In this document: positions 1 through 8,044 of the stretch, piece after piece
Position numbering within the stretch: position 1 is the stretch's first letter
Layout of the letters: every line of letters begins with the position of its first letter
Origin: Brevibacterium album DSM 18261
GTDB taxonomy: Bacteria > Actinomycetota > Actinomycetes > Actinomycetales > Brevibacteriaceae
DNA length: 64,000 nucleotides
Direction of reading: 5' to 3'
Assembly (NCBI RefSeq): GCF_000426445.1
Contig: NZ_AUFJ01000011.1
Coordinates: 1 to 64,000, forward strand
Notes under the pieces: model-generated
Told to the model about the DNA's origin: nothing
What the model saw: only the letters and a program-made list of their open reading frames with translations
Database searches by the model: none
Made by a program: the position numbers and the translations under genes

Positions 1-170
1 TTTGTGGTGGTGTGGGTCGGGTAACACGAGTAAACACGATGATGACTGGTGATTGCTGGTTTGTGTGTTCGCGTCCATTGTTGGTAGACTTGTTTTTGGT
101 TTCCTGCCACACGGTATGATCTTCTCCTTTCCTTTATGGTTGTGGGTGTGGGGATTGTGTGTGGTTGTGG
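1..170 (+). other. 23S-5S rRNA intergenic spacer
   Basis: This stretch precedes the 5S gene and is clearly less GC-rich than the rest of the window. It contains T-rich runs and no reading frame with coding character. The typical actinobacterial 23S 3' end is not visible, so the 23S gene ends upstream of the window and this is transcribed spacer. Confidence 0.6.
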
Positions 171-290
171 TTTTGCGGTGGTTATAGCGGTGGGGAAACG
201 CCCGGATCCTTTCCGAACCCGGTTAGCTAAGCCTGCCAGCGCTGATGGTACTGCACCCTAGGGGGTGTGGGAGAGTAAGTCACTGCCGCA
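171..290 (+). rRNA. 5S ribosomal RNA
   Basis: The sequence begins with TTTTGCGGTGGTTATAGCGG and carries the conserved internal block GGGGAAACGCCCGGA, the TTCCGAACCCGG loop region, GCTAAGCC, and GATGGTACTGCACCCT, ending in the 3' strand of helix I near CACTGCCGCA. Order, spacing and the total length of about 120 nt match actinobacterial 5S rRNA. The ends are set by helix I complementarity (TGCGGTG against CACTGCCGCA) and may be off by a few bases. It is the last gene of an rRNA operon entering from the left. Confidence 0.93.
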
Positions 291-302
291 ATGTTTTGTA
301 TG

Positions 303-402
303 GTTCGAGGTCCTTGTGACTGGTGTGCGTGGTTGAGTGTGACTCCCGTGCATGCTGGTCGCGAGGGCCTCGAACTGCATTCACGGGCAGCCCCGCCCGT
401 GA
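303..402 (+). terminator. Paired hairpins after 5S rRNA, probable rrn processing or terminator region
   Basis: An outer perfect 8-bp repeat GTTCGAGG (303-310) pairs with CCTCGAAC (368-375). It is followed directly by a compact hairpin, TCACGGGC (381-388) with GCCCGTGA (395-402) and a 6-nt loop. No U-tract follows either stem, so this could be RNA processing as well as termination. Confidence 0.5.
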
Positions 403-498
403 GGAGCGCGCATCGCACGCTCGCGTACAGTGGCAGGAGAGGCCGCCGGCGCCCGGCGGCGCTTCCACTCGTCCCCGTCGAGAGCAGGTGCGCAGCCC

Positions 499-1629
499 AT
501 GTCACTTCCGCATGATGATGTCGATCCGGGAGGGCTCCTCGAGTACTCGGTGGTCTTCACGGACCGTTCGCTCAATCACATGTCCCAGAGGTTCGTGCGC
601 GTCATGCAGGACATCGGCGACGTGCTGCGGGAGACGTACGCCGCCGAGCACGCAGCGCTCGTGCCGGGCGGGGGCAGCTATGCGATGGAGTCCGTCGCCC
701 GTTCGCTCGCAACCGGCTGCCGCTGCCTCGTGGTGCGCAACGGGCTCTTCTCCTACAGGTGGACGCAGATCCTCGACGCGGGAGGCATCGCCTCCGAAAC
801 TGCGATCCGCACCGCACGGCCCGTGGACGGCGCACCGCAGGCGGCCTGGGCGCCCGCGCCTGTCAGCGAGGTCGTCGCCGCGATCGCGGAGGAGCGCCCG
901 GAGGTGGTCTTCGCCCCGCACGTCGAGACCGCCTCGGGAATCCTGCTGCCCGACGACTACCTCCGGGCTCTCGCGGAAGCGGCGCACGCCGTCGGCGGAC
1001 TGTTCGTCCTCGACTGCGTCGCTTCGGGCGCGGTGTGGGCCGATATGCGCGATCTGGGCGTCGACGTGCTCATCAGCGCTCCGCAGAAGGGCTGGTCCGG
1101 TTCACCGGCCGCCGGGTACGTGATGCTCAACGACTCCGCCCGAAGCGCAGTCGAGTCCCGCACGTCCACGAGCTTCTCGCTCGACCTCGGCACGTGGCTG
1201 TCCATCATGGACGAGTATCGCGAGGGCCGCGCGCCCTACCACACCACCCTGCCCACGGATGCGCTCGCGCACAACGCCGCGCTCATGCTCGAGACCTACG
1301 AGTGCGGACTCGAGCAGCTGCGGACCGCACAGTTCGACCTCGGCGGCCGAGTGCGCACCCTGCTTGCGGACCGCGGGCTGCCGTCCGTCGCCGCTTCCGA
1401 TTTCGCCGCGCCGAGCGTGGTCGTCGTCCACTGCGAGGACCCGCAGCTGCGCTCGGGAGCGCGATTCCGGGAAGCGGGGCTGCAGGTCGCGGCCGGCGTG
1501 CCCCTGCACTGCGGCGAACCCGCGGACTTCTCCACCTTCCGGCTGGGCCTGTTCGGGCTCGACAAGCTCGGCGATGTCGACGGGACCGTGGACCGGCTCC
1601 GCACCGCACTCGACACCCTCGGGATCTGA
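499..1629 (+). CDS. Class V aminotransferase, alanine-glyoxylate aminotransferase type (substrate unknown)
   Basis: A 376-residue PLP enzyme of fold type I, class V. The glycine-rich cofactor segment PGGGSYAMESVA lies near residues 56-67, the aspartate in LFVLDCVASG near 172, and the Schiff-base lysine in SAPQKGWSG at K197. The start at 499 has a GAGCAGG Shine-Dalgarno-like stretch about 9 nt upstream; an in-frame GTG at 430 would add 23 arginine-rich residues and is less likely. A -10-like TACAGT lies at 426-431. The family includes alanine-glyoxylate, serine-pyruvate and aminoethylphosphonate-pyruvate transaminases. A phosphonate locus sits 4 kb downstream, but unrelated genes intervene, so no phosphonate role is claimed. 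Confidence 0.8.
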   Translation: MSLPHDDVDPGGLLEYSVVFTDRSLNHMSQRFVRVMQDIGDVLRETYAAEHAALVPGGGSYAMESVARSLATGCRCLVVRNGLFSYRWTQILDAGGIASETAIRTARPVDGAPQAAWAPAPVSEVVAAIAEERPEVVFAPHVETASGILLPDDYLRALAEAAHAVGGLFVLDCVASGAVWADMRDLGVDVLISAPQKGWSGSPAAGYVMLNDSARSAVESRTSTSFSLDLGTWLSIMDEYREGRAPYHTTLPTDALAHNAALMLETYECGLEQLRTAQFDLGGRVRTLLADRGLPSVAASDFAAPSVVVVHCEDPQLRSGARFREAGLQVAAGVPLHCGEPADFSTFRLGLFGLDKLGDVDGTVDRLRTALDTLGI

Positions 1630-1697
1630 GGCCGCGCGGGCGAGACCGCGATGGCATACTGTCGGCTGGCCCGCCCGCGTCCACGAACGGAGATGAG

Positions 1698-2501
1698 ATG
1701 ACCAGCAGCGCTCTGCGCATCGGCACTGACGGAGCCGCCCGGAAGAATCCCGGCCCGGCAGGCTGGGCCTGGGTGGACGAGCACGGCCGCTACGCCGCGG
1801 GATCCTGGACGCGGCAGACCAACAACGTCGCGGAGCTCACCGGGATCAGGCACGCGCTGGCCGATCACCCGGACACCCCGCTCGTCATCGAATCCGACAG
1901 CCAGTACGCCATCAACTGCCTGACGAGATGGGCCAGGGGCTGGCGGAAGAACCCCGCGAAGGCAGAGGGGAAGAAGAACCTCGACCTCATCTACGGGATC
2001 CTCGACCTCATCGACGCGCGCAGCCACCCCGTGACCTTCGAATGGGTGCGCGGCCACGACGAGACCAATGCGCACCCGCTCAACACCGCAGCCGATCTCC
2101 TCTCCGCCCGGTTCGCGGATTCGCGCTCGGACCAGCCCTATGTCACCGGCATGCACGAGATCGACTGGGAGCGGAAGGAGGGGAACGCCGCTGCCGAGGC
2201 GCACTCCGGTTCCGGTTCCCGCAGCCGCGGGGGAGCCTCGGGGGCGGGCGGCGCGAAGGCTGCGCGCAAGCGGAAGGGCCCGTGGGCCACGCAGACCGAG
2301 ATCGGCAGGGAGCTGGGGCTGTCCTCCATCGCGATGGGGAAGAAGCTCGAGGCGCTCGGCCTGCGGGCGGACAGGCAGGCGACCCAGGCGGCCCTCGACG
2401 CGGGGCTGGCGAAGGAGCGCAGGATGAAGACCGGCACCACCTTCTACGTCTGGCATTCTGCGAAGGTGCTCGAACGGGTCGGAGAGGGCAGCCGGGGCTG
2501 A
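1698..2501 (+). CDS. rnhA: Ribonuclease HI with extra basic C-terminal domain
   Basis: The first 135 or so residues form an RNase HI domain that cleaves the RNA strand of RNA-DNA hybrids. The catalytic carboxylates are visible as D11 (TDGAARKNPGPAGW), E46 (NNVAELTGI), D67 (IESDSQYA) and D133 (LNTAADLL), with the flexible-loop histidine H120. A serine/glycine-rich linker (about 165-180) and a Lys/Arg patch lead to a roughly 80-residue C-terminal domain (about 188-267) whose segment QTEIGRELGLSSIAMGKKLE resembles a helix-turn-helix. Bacterial RNase HI is normally about 150-160 residues, so the tail is additional. The start has GGAG 5 nt upstream. Confidence 0.85.
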   Translation: MTSSALRIGTDGAARKNPGPAGWAWVDEHGRYAAGSWTRQTNNVAELTGIRHALADHPDTPLVIESDSQYAINCLTRWARGWRKNPAKAEGKKNLDLIYGILDLIDARSHPVTFEWVRGHDETNAHPLNTAADLLSARFADSRSDQPYVTGMHEIDWERKEGNAAAEAHSGSGSRSRGGASGAGGAKAARKRKGPWATQTEIGRELGLSSIAMGKKLEALGLRADRQATQAALDAGLAKERRMKTGTTFYVWHSAKVLERVGEGSRG

Positions 2502-2554
2502 GCCCGCACAGAGCCCGCACAGAGCCCGCACAGAGCTCGCACAGAGCTCGCGGG
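2501..2554 (+). repeat. 11-bp tandem repeat, about five copies
   Basis: Immediately after the RNase HI stop the unit AGCCCGCACAG occurs three times exactly (2501-2533), then once as AGCTCGCACAG (2534-2544) and as a partial AGCTCGCGGG. It lies between the rnhA stop and glpD and shows no coding role. Slipped-strand expansion is the simplest origin. Confidence 0.9.
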
Positions 2555-2619
2555 CGGCCGCGGTGCGCGCCGCTGCCTCGCCCTTCCGCCTCGGGCCCGG
2601 AGCTGATTGACTGGGAGAC

Positions 2620-4341
2620 ATGCGAACAGCCGCGCTGTCCCCGGAGGCGCGCAGCGCCGCGCTGCGCGCGATGACCGCGGACACCCTCGACGTCCTCGTG
2701 ATCGGCGGTGGGATCGTGGGAGCGGGTGCCGCGCTCGATGCCGCCACCCGCGGCCTGCGCACCGGCCTCGTGGAGGCGCGGGACTTCGCCTCGGGCACCT
2801 CGAGCCGCTCGAGCAGGCTCATCCACGGCGGTCTGCGCTACCTCGAGATGCTCGACTTCCGCCTCGTGGCGGAGGCGCTGGCAGAGAGGAGCCTCCTCCT
2901 CGACCGCCTCGCCCCGCACCTCGTGCGCCCAGTGCCGTTCCTGTACCCGCTCACGCGCCGCGTGTGGGAGCGCGGCTACGTCTCCGCGGGCCTCACTCTG
3001 TACGACTCCCTCGGTGTGCTCTCCGGCCGGACGCGCGGGGTGCCGCGCCATCGCCAGCTCACCCGCGCGGGCGCGCTGCGGATGATGCCGGGCCTTCGCG
3101 GGGACGCGCTCGTGGGCGCCGTCCGCTACTTCGACGCCCAGGTGGACGATGCCCGGTACACCATGACGGTCGCCCGCACCGCCGCGACCTTCGGAGCACA
3201 CGTCGCCACGCGCACACGGGTCACCGGCCTGCTGCGGGAGGGCGGGCGCGTGTGCGGCGCCGAGGTGTGCGATCTGGAGACGGGGGAGCGGGCAGCTCTC
3301 CGCGCGCGGCAGGTCATCAGTGCGACGGGAGTGTGGACGGACGAGATGCAGGCGATGTCCGGCCGCCCCGGACGGTTCCGGGTGCGCGCGTCCAAGGGCA
3401 TCCACCTGGTGGTGCCGCGCAGCCGGATCCCGGGAGAGGCGGGCCTCATCCTCCGCACCGAGGCCTCGGTGCTCTTCGTGATCCCCTGGGAGGAGCACTG
3501 GATCATCGGCACCACCGACACCCCGTGGGAGCTCAGCCCGGACCATCCGGCGGCGAGCTCCGCCGACATCGACTACCTCCTCGGGCACGTGAACCGCGTG
3601 CTCGCCGTGCCGCTCACCCGCGATGACGTGGAGGGCGTCTATGCCGGCCTCCGCCCGCTCCTGGCAGGCGAGTCGGATGCGACGAGCAGGCTCTCCCGCG
3701 AGCACGCGGTCTCGACCGCACCGGGCCTCGTGCTCGTGGCCGGCGGCAAATACACCACCTACCGGCGCATGGCCGCAGATGCCGTCGATGCTGCCGCCGC
3801 AGGGCTCTCCCGTCCCGTTCCCGCCAGCTGCACCGCCGAGGTGCCGCTCGCAGGCGCGGACGGGTTCCGTGCGCTGTGGAACCAGCGTGCGGCGCTCGCC
3901 GCTCGCCACGGTGTGGGAGGGGGGCGGATGGAGCGTCTCCTGCGGCGCTACGGCTCGCTCGCTCCCGATGTCCTCGCACTCGCGGCCGGGAGCCCGGACC
4001 TGGGCGAGCCGCTCACAGGCGCCCCGCACCACCTGCGTGCGGAGATCGTCTACGGTGCGGCACAGGAGGGGGCCCGTCACCTCGACGACGTCCTGGCCCG
4101 GCGCACGCGCATCTCGGTGGAGACCCCCGACCGGGGGACCGAGGCCGCCGAAGAGGCGGCCCGGCTCATGGGCGAGGTGCTGGGCTGGAGCGCCGCGCAG
4201 CGGGAGACCGAGGTCGAGCACTACCTTCTCCGGGTGGCCGCCGAGCGCGAGAGCCAGATGATGCCCGATGACGAGACCGCCGACGCCGCGCGCATGGGCG
4301 CACCCGATGTCGTGCCGCTGCGCGAGGGGCCGGCAGGCTGA
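2620..4341 (+). CDS. glpD: Aerobic glycerol-3-phosphate dehydrogenase (FAD-dependent)
   Basis: This 573-residue protein should oxidise sn-glycerol 3-phosphate to dihydroxyacetone phosphate at the membrane and pass electrons to quinone. The N-terminal Rossmann FAD motif VIGGGIVGAGAALDA is near residues 27-41, followed by the GlpD signature TSSRSSRLIHGGLRYLE. A second conserved block is WIIGTTDTPW, and the GKYTTYRRMA segment is characteristic of the C-terminal part of the oxidase domain. Length matches GlpD (about 550-580). The ATG has GGGAGA shortly upstream. No glpK or glpF gene is adjacent, so the gene stands alone. Confidence 0.92.
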   Translation: MRTAALSPEARSAALRAMTADTLDVLVIGGGIVGAGAALDAATRGLRTGLVEARDFASGTSSRSSRLIHGGLRYLEMLDFRLVAEALAERSLLLDRLAPHLVRPVPFLYPLTRRVWERGYVSAGLTLYDSLGVLSGRTRGVPRHRQLTRAGALRMMPGLRGDALVGAVRYFDAQVDDARYTMTVARTAATFGAHVATRTRVTGLLREGGRVCGAEVCDLETGERAALRARQVISATGVWTDEMQAMSGRPGRFRVRASKGIHLVVPRSRIPGEAGLILRTEASVLFVIPWEEHWIIGTTDTPWELSPDHPAASSADIDYLLGHVNRVLAVPLTRDDVEGVYAGLRPLLAGESDATSRLSREHAVSTAPGLVLVAGGKYTTYRRMAADAVDAAAAGLSRPVPASCTAEVPLAGADGFRALWNQRAALAARHGVGGGRMERLLRRYGSLAPDVLALAAGSPDLGEPLTGAPHHLRAEIVYGAAQEGARHLDDVLARRTRISVETPDRGTEAAEEAARLMGEVLGWSAAQRETEVEHYLLRVAAERESQMMPDDETADAARMGAPDVVPLREGPAG

Positions 4342-4427
4342 CGGCGCGGACAGGGCGATCTGGTGCGCTGCGACGGGCTAGGTGCGCTGCGACTCGCGGA
4401 GCCTCAGACCCACAGACCCTCAGAGCT

Positions 4428-4751
4428 TCAGTGCCCGCTGCCGAGCTCCACGAGCAGCACCCCGGTGGCGATGAGGCCGATGCCGACGACCATGAGCCAG
4501 GTGAGCGGCTCGGAGAACAGGATGCGGCTGAGCGCGGCGGTGAGCGCTACCCCGAGCGCGGCCCAGATCCCGTAGGCCATGCCCAGCGGCATGCCGTGGG
4601 CGAGCGTGAGGGAGAGGAGCGAGAACGCGATGAGGTAGCTCACGGCCACAGCCGCGAACCACCTGCGGGCGCCGGCCGCGACCATCCGCAGCGAGAGCGT
4701 GCCCGTCACCTCGAAGACGACGGCCCCGAGGAGGCACAGCCAGACGATCAT
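4428..4751 (-). CDS. Small multidrug resistance (SMR) family exporter, second subunit
   Basis: A 107-residue, four-helix membrane protein of the SMR/EmrE family, which exports cationic compounds in exchange for protons. The essential helix-1 glutamate is E14 (VFEVTGTLSL), and the helix-3 segment AYGIWAALGVALTA is typical. The start is chosen because its ATG overlaps the upstream SMR gene's stop as ATGA (4748-4751), implying translational coupling. An ATG five codons earlier (4766) also has a GAGGAG site. Paired SMR genes often form heterodimers. Substrate is unknown. Confidence 0.85.
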   Translation of the reverse strand: MIVWLCLLGAVVFEVTGTLSLRMVAAGARRWFAAVAVSYLIAFSLLSLTLAHGMPLGMAYGIWAALGVALTAALSRILFSEPLTWLMVVGIGLIATGVLLVELGSGH

Positions 4752-5167
4752 CCGGCGGCCTCCCATGACGACGGCTCCTCGCCCGCGGAGGGCGCCCGCG
4801 GCGCGTGCTGCGAACCCAGCTCCACGCACACCACCCCCGCGATGATGAGGACGATGCCGGCGCCCATGAGGAGGCCGAACGGCTCCCCGAAGACCACCAT
4901 CGAGAGCACGGCGGTGAGAGCGACGCCGGAGGCGCCCCAGATCCCGTAGGCGGCCCCCAGCGGCATGCCCGCCCGCAGGACGAGGCCGAGGCAGGCGAAT
5001 GCCCCGATGTACCCGATCGCCACCACACCGTAGAGGAGGGGCCGCTCCAGCGCCCCCTTGAGCGAGAGGGAGGCCGCGACCTCGAGCGCGATGGCCGCGA
5101 GGAGCAGGAGCCAAGCGCGCGGCTTCGCTCCGTCCGCCGTCATCTGCGCTTCCGTCTGCGCTGCCAT
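4748..5167 (-). CDS. SMR family exporter, first subunit
   Basis: A 139-residue SMR protein with the helix-1 glutamate at E29 (IALEVAASLSL), the AYGIWGASGVALTA segment and four hydrophobic helices; the N-terminal 17 residues and a C-terminal tail after helix 4 are extra compared with EmrE. The ATG at 5167 is preceded by GAGGAGG at a 5-nt spacing; an earlier GTG (5173) is inside that site. It is the first gene of a two-gene operon with the second SMR subunit. A perfect 14-bp palindrome sits about 75 bp upstream and may be the operator. Confidence 0.85.
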   Translation of the reverse strand: MAAQTEAQMTADGAKPRAWLLLLAAIALEVAASLSLKGALERPLLYGVVAIGYIGAFACLGLVLRAGMPLGAAYGIWGASGVALTAVLSMVVFGEPFGLLMGAGIVLIIAGVVCVELGSQHAPRAPSAGEEPSSWEAAG

Positions 5168-5241
5168 CCGCACCTCCTCTCATCGGATCGCTGCCGGACC
5201 CCACCGGACTGCGTCCTCGGGAGGGCAACCTACCAGACACA

Positions 5242-5255
5242 ACCGTCCGGACGGT
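5242..5255. promoter_or_regulatory. Candidate operator palindrome upstream of the SMR pair
   Basis: ACCGTCCGGACGGT is a perfect 14-bp palindrome located between the SMR start (5167) and the phnE stop (5330). Short perfect palindromes with this layout are typical of TetR-family operators controlling drug exporters. No TetR gene is in the window, so the regulator would be encoded elsewhere. Confidence 0.5.
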
Positions 5256-5329
5256 ACAGGAGACGGCGCCGAGGGCGACGGAGGAGGACGTGCCCGACGG
5301 CAGCGCCTCCCGGTCTCAGAGCGCTGGCC

Positions 5330-6214
5330 TCAGAGCGCCAGCCGCTTCCTCACGACGGCGGAGAACAGGTCGACTGCGATGACGAGGACGAGCACGACGA
5401 TGATCTGCGTGAGCATCGCATCGAACTGGAAGGACTTGATCGACTGGTTGATGAGGAGGCCGATGCCTCCTGCGCCCACGAGGCCGAGCACCAGGGAGGA
5501 GCGGACATTCACATCGAAGCGGTACAGCAGCAGGCCCAGCAGCGAGGCGCTCACCTGCGGGAAGGTTGCGTTCGCGACGATCTGGACGCGATTGCCGCCG
5601 GCGGTCCGCAGTGCCTCGGACGGGCCCGGGTCGATCTCCTCGATCGCCTCCGACCACAGCTTGCCCATGACGCCGGTGTTGTGGCAGATGAGCGCGAGCA
5701 CGCCCGCGAAGGGGCCCAGGCCCACCGCCGTGACGAAGATGAGGGCGAACACGATGTCCGGCACCGCGCGGAAGAACGACATGATCGCGCGGCTGGCCTG
5801 GTAGACGAGGGCGTTGGGCGCCGTCGTGCGCGAGCCCCAGACCGCGAGCAGGGCGCTCGTGGGGATCGAGAACGTGGTGCCGAGGAGACCGATCCACAGG
5901 GTGATGCCCGTCGCCTCGAGGGCGGGCCGCACGGTGTCGGCCCAGCTGAGGTCCGGCGGGAACGCCTCCGAGAGGAACCTCGCCATGCCCTCCTGCCCCT
6001 CGACGAGGGCGAGGAGGGAGAACTCCGTCTCGCGGACCGCGATGACGTGGGCGGCGACGAGGGCCAGGACCACCGCCGTGACAGCTCCCGTGCGCCTCCG
6101 GTCGCGCTTCATCGCCGAGGCCGCTCCCTGTGAGGCGGTCCTCCCGCCTCCCTGGGCCGCAGCCGCGCCGGATGACGGCGCGGCGACCGGGTCGGGTGCT
6201 TCCGTGCGGTTCAT
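5330..6214 (-). CDS. phnE: Phosphonate ABC transporter permease
   Basis: A 294-residue inner-membrane permease of the PhnE family. After a hydrophilic N-terminus of about 38 residues come a first helix (AVTAVVLALVAAHVIA), a central helix set including the FRAVPDIVFALIFVTAVGLG segment and the EAL-like loop EALRTAGGNRVQIVANA that docks on the ATPase. SLVLGLVGAGGIGLLI near the C-terminus is typical of PhnE. Its ATG overlaps the phnC stop as ATGA (6211-6214), so it is translated together with phnC. It is the last gene of the hpnW-like/phnD/phnC/phnE transcript. Confidence 0.88.
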   Translation of the reverse strand: MNRTEAPDPVAAPSSGAAAAQGGGRTASQGAASAMKRDRRRTGAVTAVVLALVAAHVIAVRETEFSLLALVEGQEGMARFLSEAFPPDLSWADTVRPALEATGITLWIGLLGTTFSIPTSALLAVWGSRTTAPNALVYQASRAIMSFFRAVPDIVFALIFVTAVGLGPFAGVLALICHNTGVMGKLWSEAIEEIDPGPSEALRTAGGNRVQIVANATFPQVSASLLGLLLYRFDVNVRSSLVLGLVGAGGIGLLINQSIKSFQFDAMLTQIIVVLVLVIAVDLFSAVVRKRLAL

Positions 6215-7017
6215 GCCGCTGCCTCCTGCGGGGTCGGGGTGCCGTAGAGGCCGGCGATCCGGCCCTCGGCGACGGTCTCGGGCGTGCCGCTCATGACGAT
6301 GCGCCCATCGCGCAGCCCGATGATCCGGTGCGCGTACTCGCGGGCCAGGGACGGGGAGTGCAGCACCGCGGCGACGGCGAGTCCGTCGACCTCCGCGAGG
6401 TCCCGCAGGAGCTCCATGACGGTGGCCGCCGCACTGGGATCGAGCGCCGACGTGGGCTCGTCCGCGAGCAGGACCCTCGCGCCCTGGCACAGGGCGCGGG
6501 CGATCGCCACCCGCTGCTGCTGTCCGCCGGAGAGCCTCCCGGCCGGCTCGTGCGCCCGGTCGGTGAGACCCACACGGGCGAGCGCCTCCATCGCCTCCTC
6601 CTTCACCGCGGTGGGGAAGGTGAGCGGCAGCAGGGACTGCCAGGTGGTCATCCGGTGCAGGGCGCCCGTGCACACATTGGCGAGCACGCTGCGGCGCGGG
6701 ACGAGGTGGAACCGCTGGAACACCATCGCGGTGCGCGCGTCCTGCCGGGGCGGGCGGCTGCGCTGCGGGCGCCAGCCCGTCGGCCGGCCCTCGACCTCGA
6801 TGGTGCCGGAGTCGTGGCCCAGCAGCCCCGCCACCGCGCGCAGCGTGGTCGACTTGCCGGAGCCGTTCGCGCCGAGGAAGGCCACGAGCTCGCCCGCATG
6901 CACATCGAAGCTCACGGAGTCGAGCACGGTGCGCCCGGAGAAGGAGATGCGGAGATCGGCCACGCTCAGGGCGGGGGCGGTCGCGGTCTGCAGGCTCAGA
7001 GTGGGCGCGGCCCCCAT
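6211..7017 (-). CDS. phnC: Phosphonate ABC transporter ATP-binding protein
   Basis: A 268-residue ABC ATPase. Walker A GANGSGKS is at residues 49-56, the Q-loop in MVFQRFHLVP, signature LSGGQQQRVAIARAL, Walker B VLLADEP and the switch histidine in AAVLHSPS. PhnC-type ATPases carry the long insert between the Q-loop and signature seen here (ANVCTGALHRMTTWQSLLPL). The start overlaps the phnD stop as TGATG at 7015-7019, and its own stop overlaps phnE. It energises uptake of phosphonates, probably aminoethylphosphonate-like given the neighbours. Confidence 0.92.
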   Translation of the reverse strand: MGAAPTLSLQTATAPALSVADLRISFSGRTVLDSVSFDVHAGELVAFLGANGSGKSTTLRAVAGLLGHDSGTIEVEGRPTGWRPQRSRPPRQDARTAMVFQRFHLVPRRSVLANVCTGALHRMTTWQSLLPLTFPTAVKEEAMEALARVGLTDRAHEPAGRLSGGQQQRVAIARALCQGARVLLADEPTSALDPSAAATVMELLRDLAEVDGLAVAAVLHSPSLAREYAHRIIGLRDGRIVMSGTPETVAEGRIAGLYGTPTPQEAAA

Positions 7018-7937
7018 CAGACGTCCTCCTCCGTGAGGTTCATCGTCTCCGCGAGCTCGAAGAGCGGCGCGTAGGTCTGCTCGTCGACCTCGATCATCTG
7101 CCCGGCCGGCGAGAAGTCGAGGAAGCCGCCGATCTCCTCGAGCACGGCCGGGTCGAGGCTGAGCAGCGCCTCCCGGACGGCGGTCTTGAACTCGGGGTCG
7201 GCGTCGCCGCGGACCGTGATGGGGTCGTTGGGGATGTCCTCGGACTCCCAGACCATGCGGTAGCCGCTCGGGTCGAAGGTGCCCTCGGCCTCGGCGGTCG
7301 TGAGCGTCTGCGTGTTGATCTGCGCGGCGTCGACGGCGCCGTTGGCGAGCGCGAGCAGCGCCTCGGGGTGGCCGCCGGCGTAGTTGATGTCGAGCTCGTC
7401 CTCGGCGACCCCGGCATCGGCGAGGGCGGACCGGGGGAGGACGTCGCCGGAGGTCGAGCCGACGCCGCCGAGCGCGAGGTCCCGGCCGCGCAGATCGGCC
7501 ACCGTCCGGATGGGCGAATCGGCCGGCACCCAGATGCCCGCGCGGTAGGTGCTCAGCTCGCCGTCGGCGGTGCCGAACGAGGCCAGCGGCTCGGCATCGG
7601 CCCGCTGCGAGGCGAAGACGTAGCCGAGCGGACCGAACTGACCGAGGTCGAGCTTGCCGTTCTGCATCGCGAGCACCTCGGCGGAGTAGTCCTCGAGGAC
7701 GGAGACCTCGACCTCGCAGTCGAGCTCCTCGCCGAGGGCCTCCGCGAGCTTCTGGTAGGCGGGCTCGAGCTTGGCCGGGTCCTCGAAGGGCTCGATGCCG
7801 AAATCGATCTTCCCGTCGGGACAGGTGGGGGAGGCCTCCGCGGAGGCGGTGGAGCAGGCGGCGAGGCCCGGGGCGAGCACGGCGGCGGCCGCGAGTGCGC
7901 CCAGGGCCGAGCGCAGGCGGACGGGGGAGAAGGTCAT
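7017..7937 (-). CDS. phnD: Phosphonate-binding lipoprotein
   Basis: A 306-residue substrate-binding protein of the PhnD family. The signal peptide ends in the lipobox LAAC with the lipidated cysteine at C28, anchoring it outside the membrane. Features include IDFGIEPFEDPAKLEPAY near the mature N-terminus, the segment MQNGKLDLGQFGPLGYVFA typical of PhnD, and LALGGVGSTSGDVLPRSAL. The ATG at 7937 has GAGGAG at a 5-nt spacing. A 107-nt gap separates it from the upstream FAD oxidase gene on the same strand, and it overlaps phnC downstream. Confidence 0.9.
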   Translation of the reverse strand: MTFSPVRLRSALGALAAAAVLAPGLAACSTASAEASPTCPDGKIDFGIEPFEDPAKLEPAYQKLAEALGEELDCEVEVSVLEDYSAEVLAMQNGKLDLGQFGPLGYVFASQRADAEPLASFGTADGELSTYRAGIWVPADSPIRTVADLRGRDLALGGVGSTSGDVLPRSALADAGVAEDELDINYAGGHPEALLALANGAVDAAQINTQTLTTAEAEGTFDPSGYRMVWESEDIPNDPITVRGDADPEFKTAVREALLSLDPAVLEEIGGFLDFSPAGQMIEVDEQTYAPLFELAETMNLTEEDV

Positions 7938-8044
7938 GGGGACTCCTCGGGGATGTGAGCGCATGGGTGCGCGGAGCGGACTGGGAGGTGCGGGAGGCGG
8001 TTCGAGGACGGGGTTCCGGGGGGAGGGGAGGGGCGGGGGAGGTC

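Noticed and set aside
499..1629. Calling the class V aminotransferase PhnW (aminoethylphosphonate transaminase) because a phosphonate locus is nearby
   Set aside because: It is 4 kb away with rnhA, glpD and the SMR pair between, lies on a separate transcript, and no PhnW-specific motif was recognised.
4362..4394. Direct repeat GGTGCGCTGCGAC between glpD and the SMR genes as an iteron or operator
   Set aside because: Only two short copies downstream of both genes, in a converging 3' region where an operator is unlikely.
5168..5329. A guanidine riboswitch controlling the SMR pair
   Set aside because: I could not find paired ACGR-loop hairpins or a ykkC-type core in the leader; only the palindrome is convincing.
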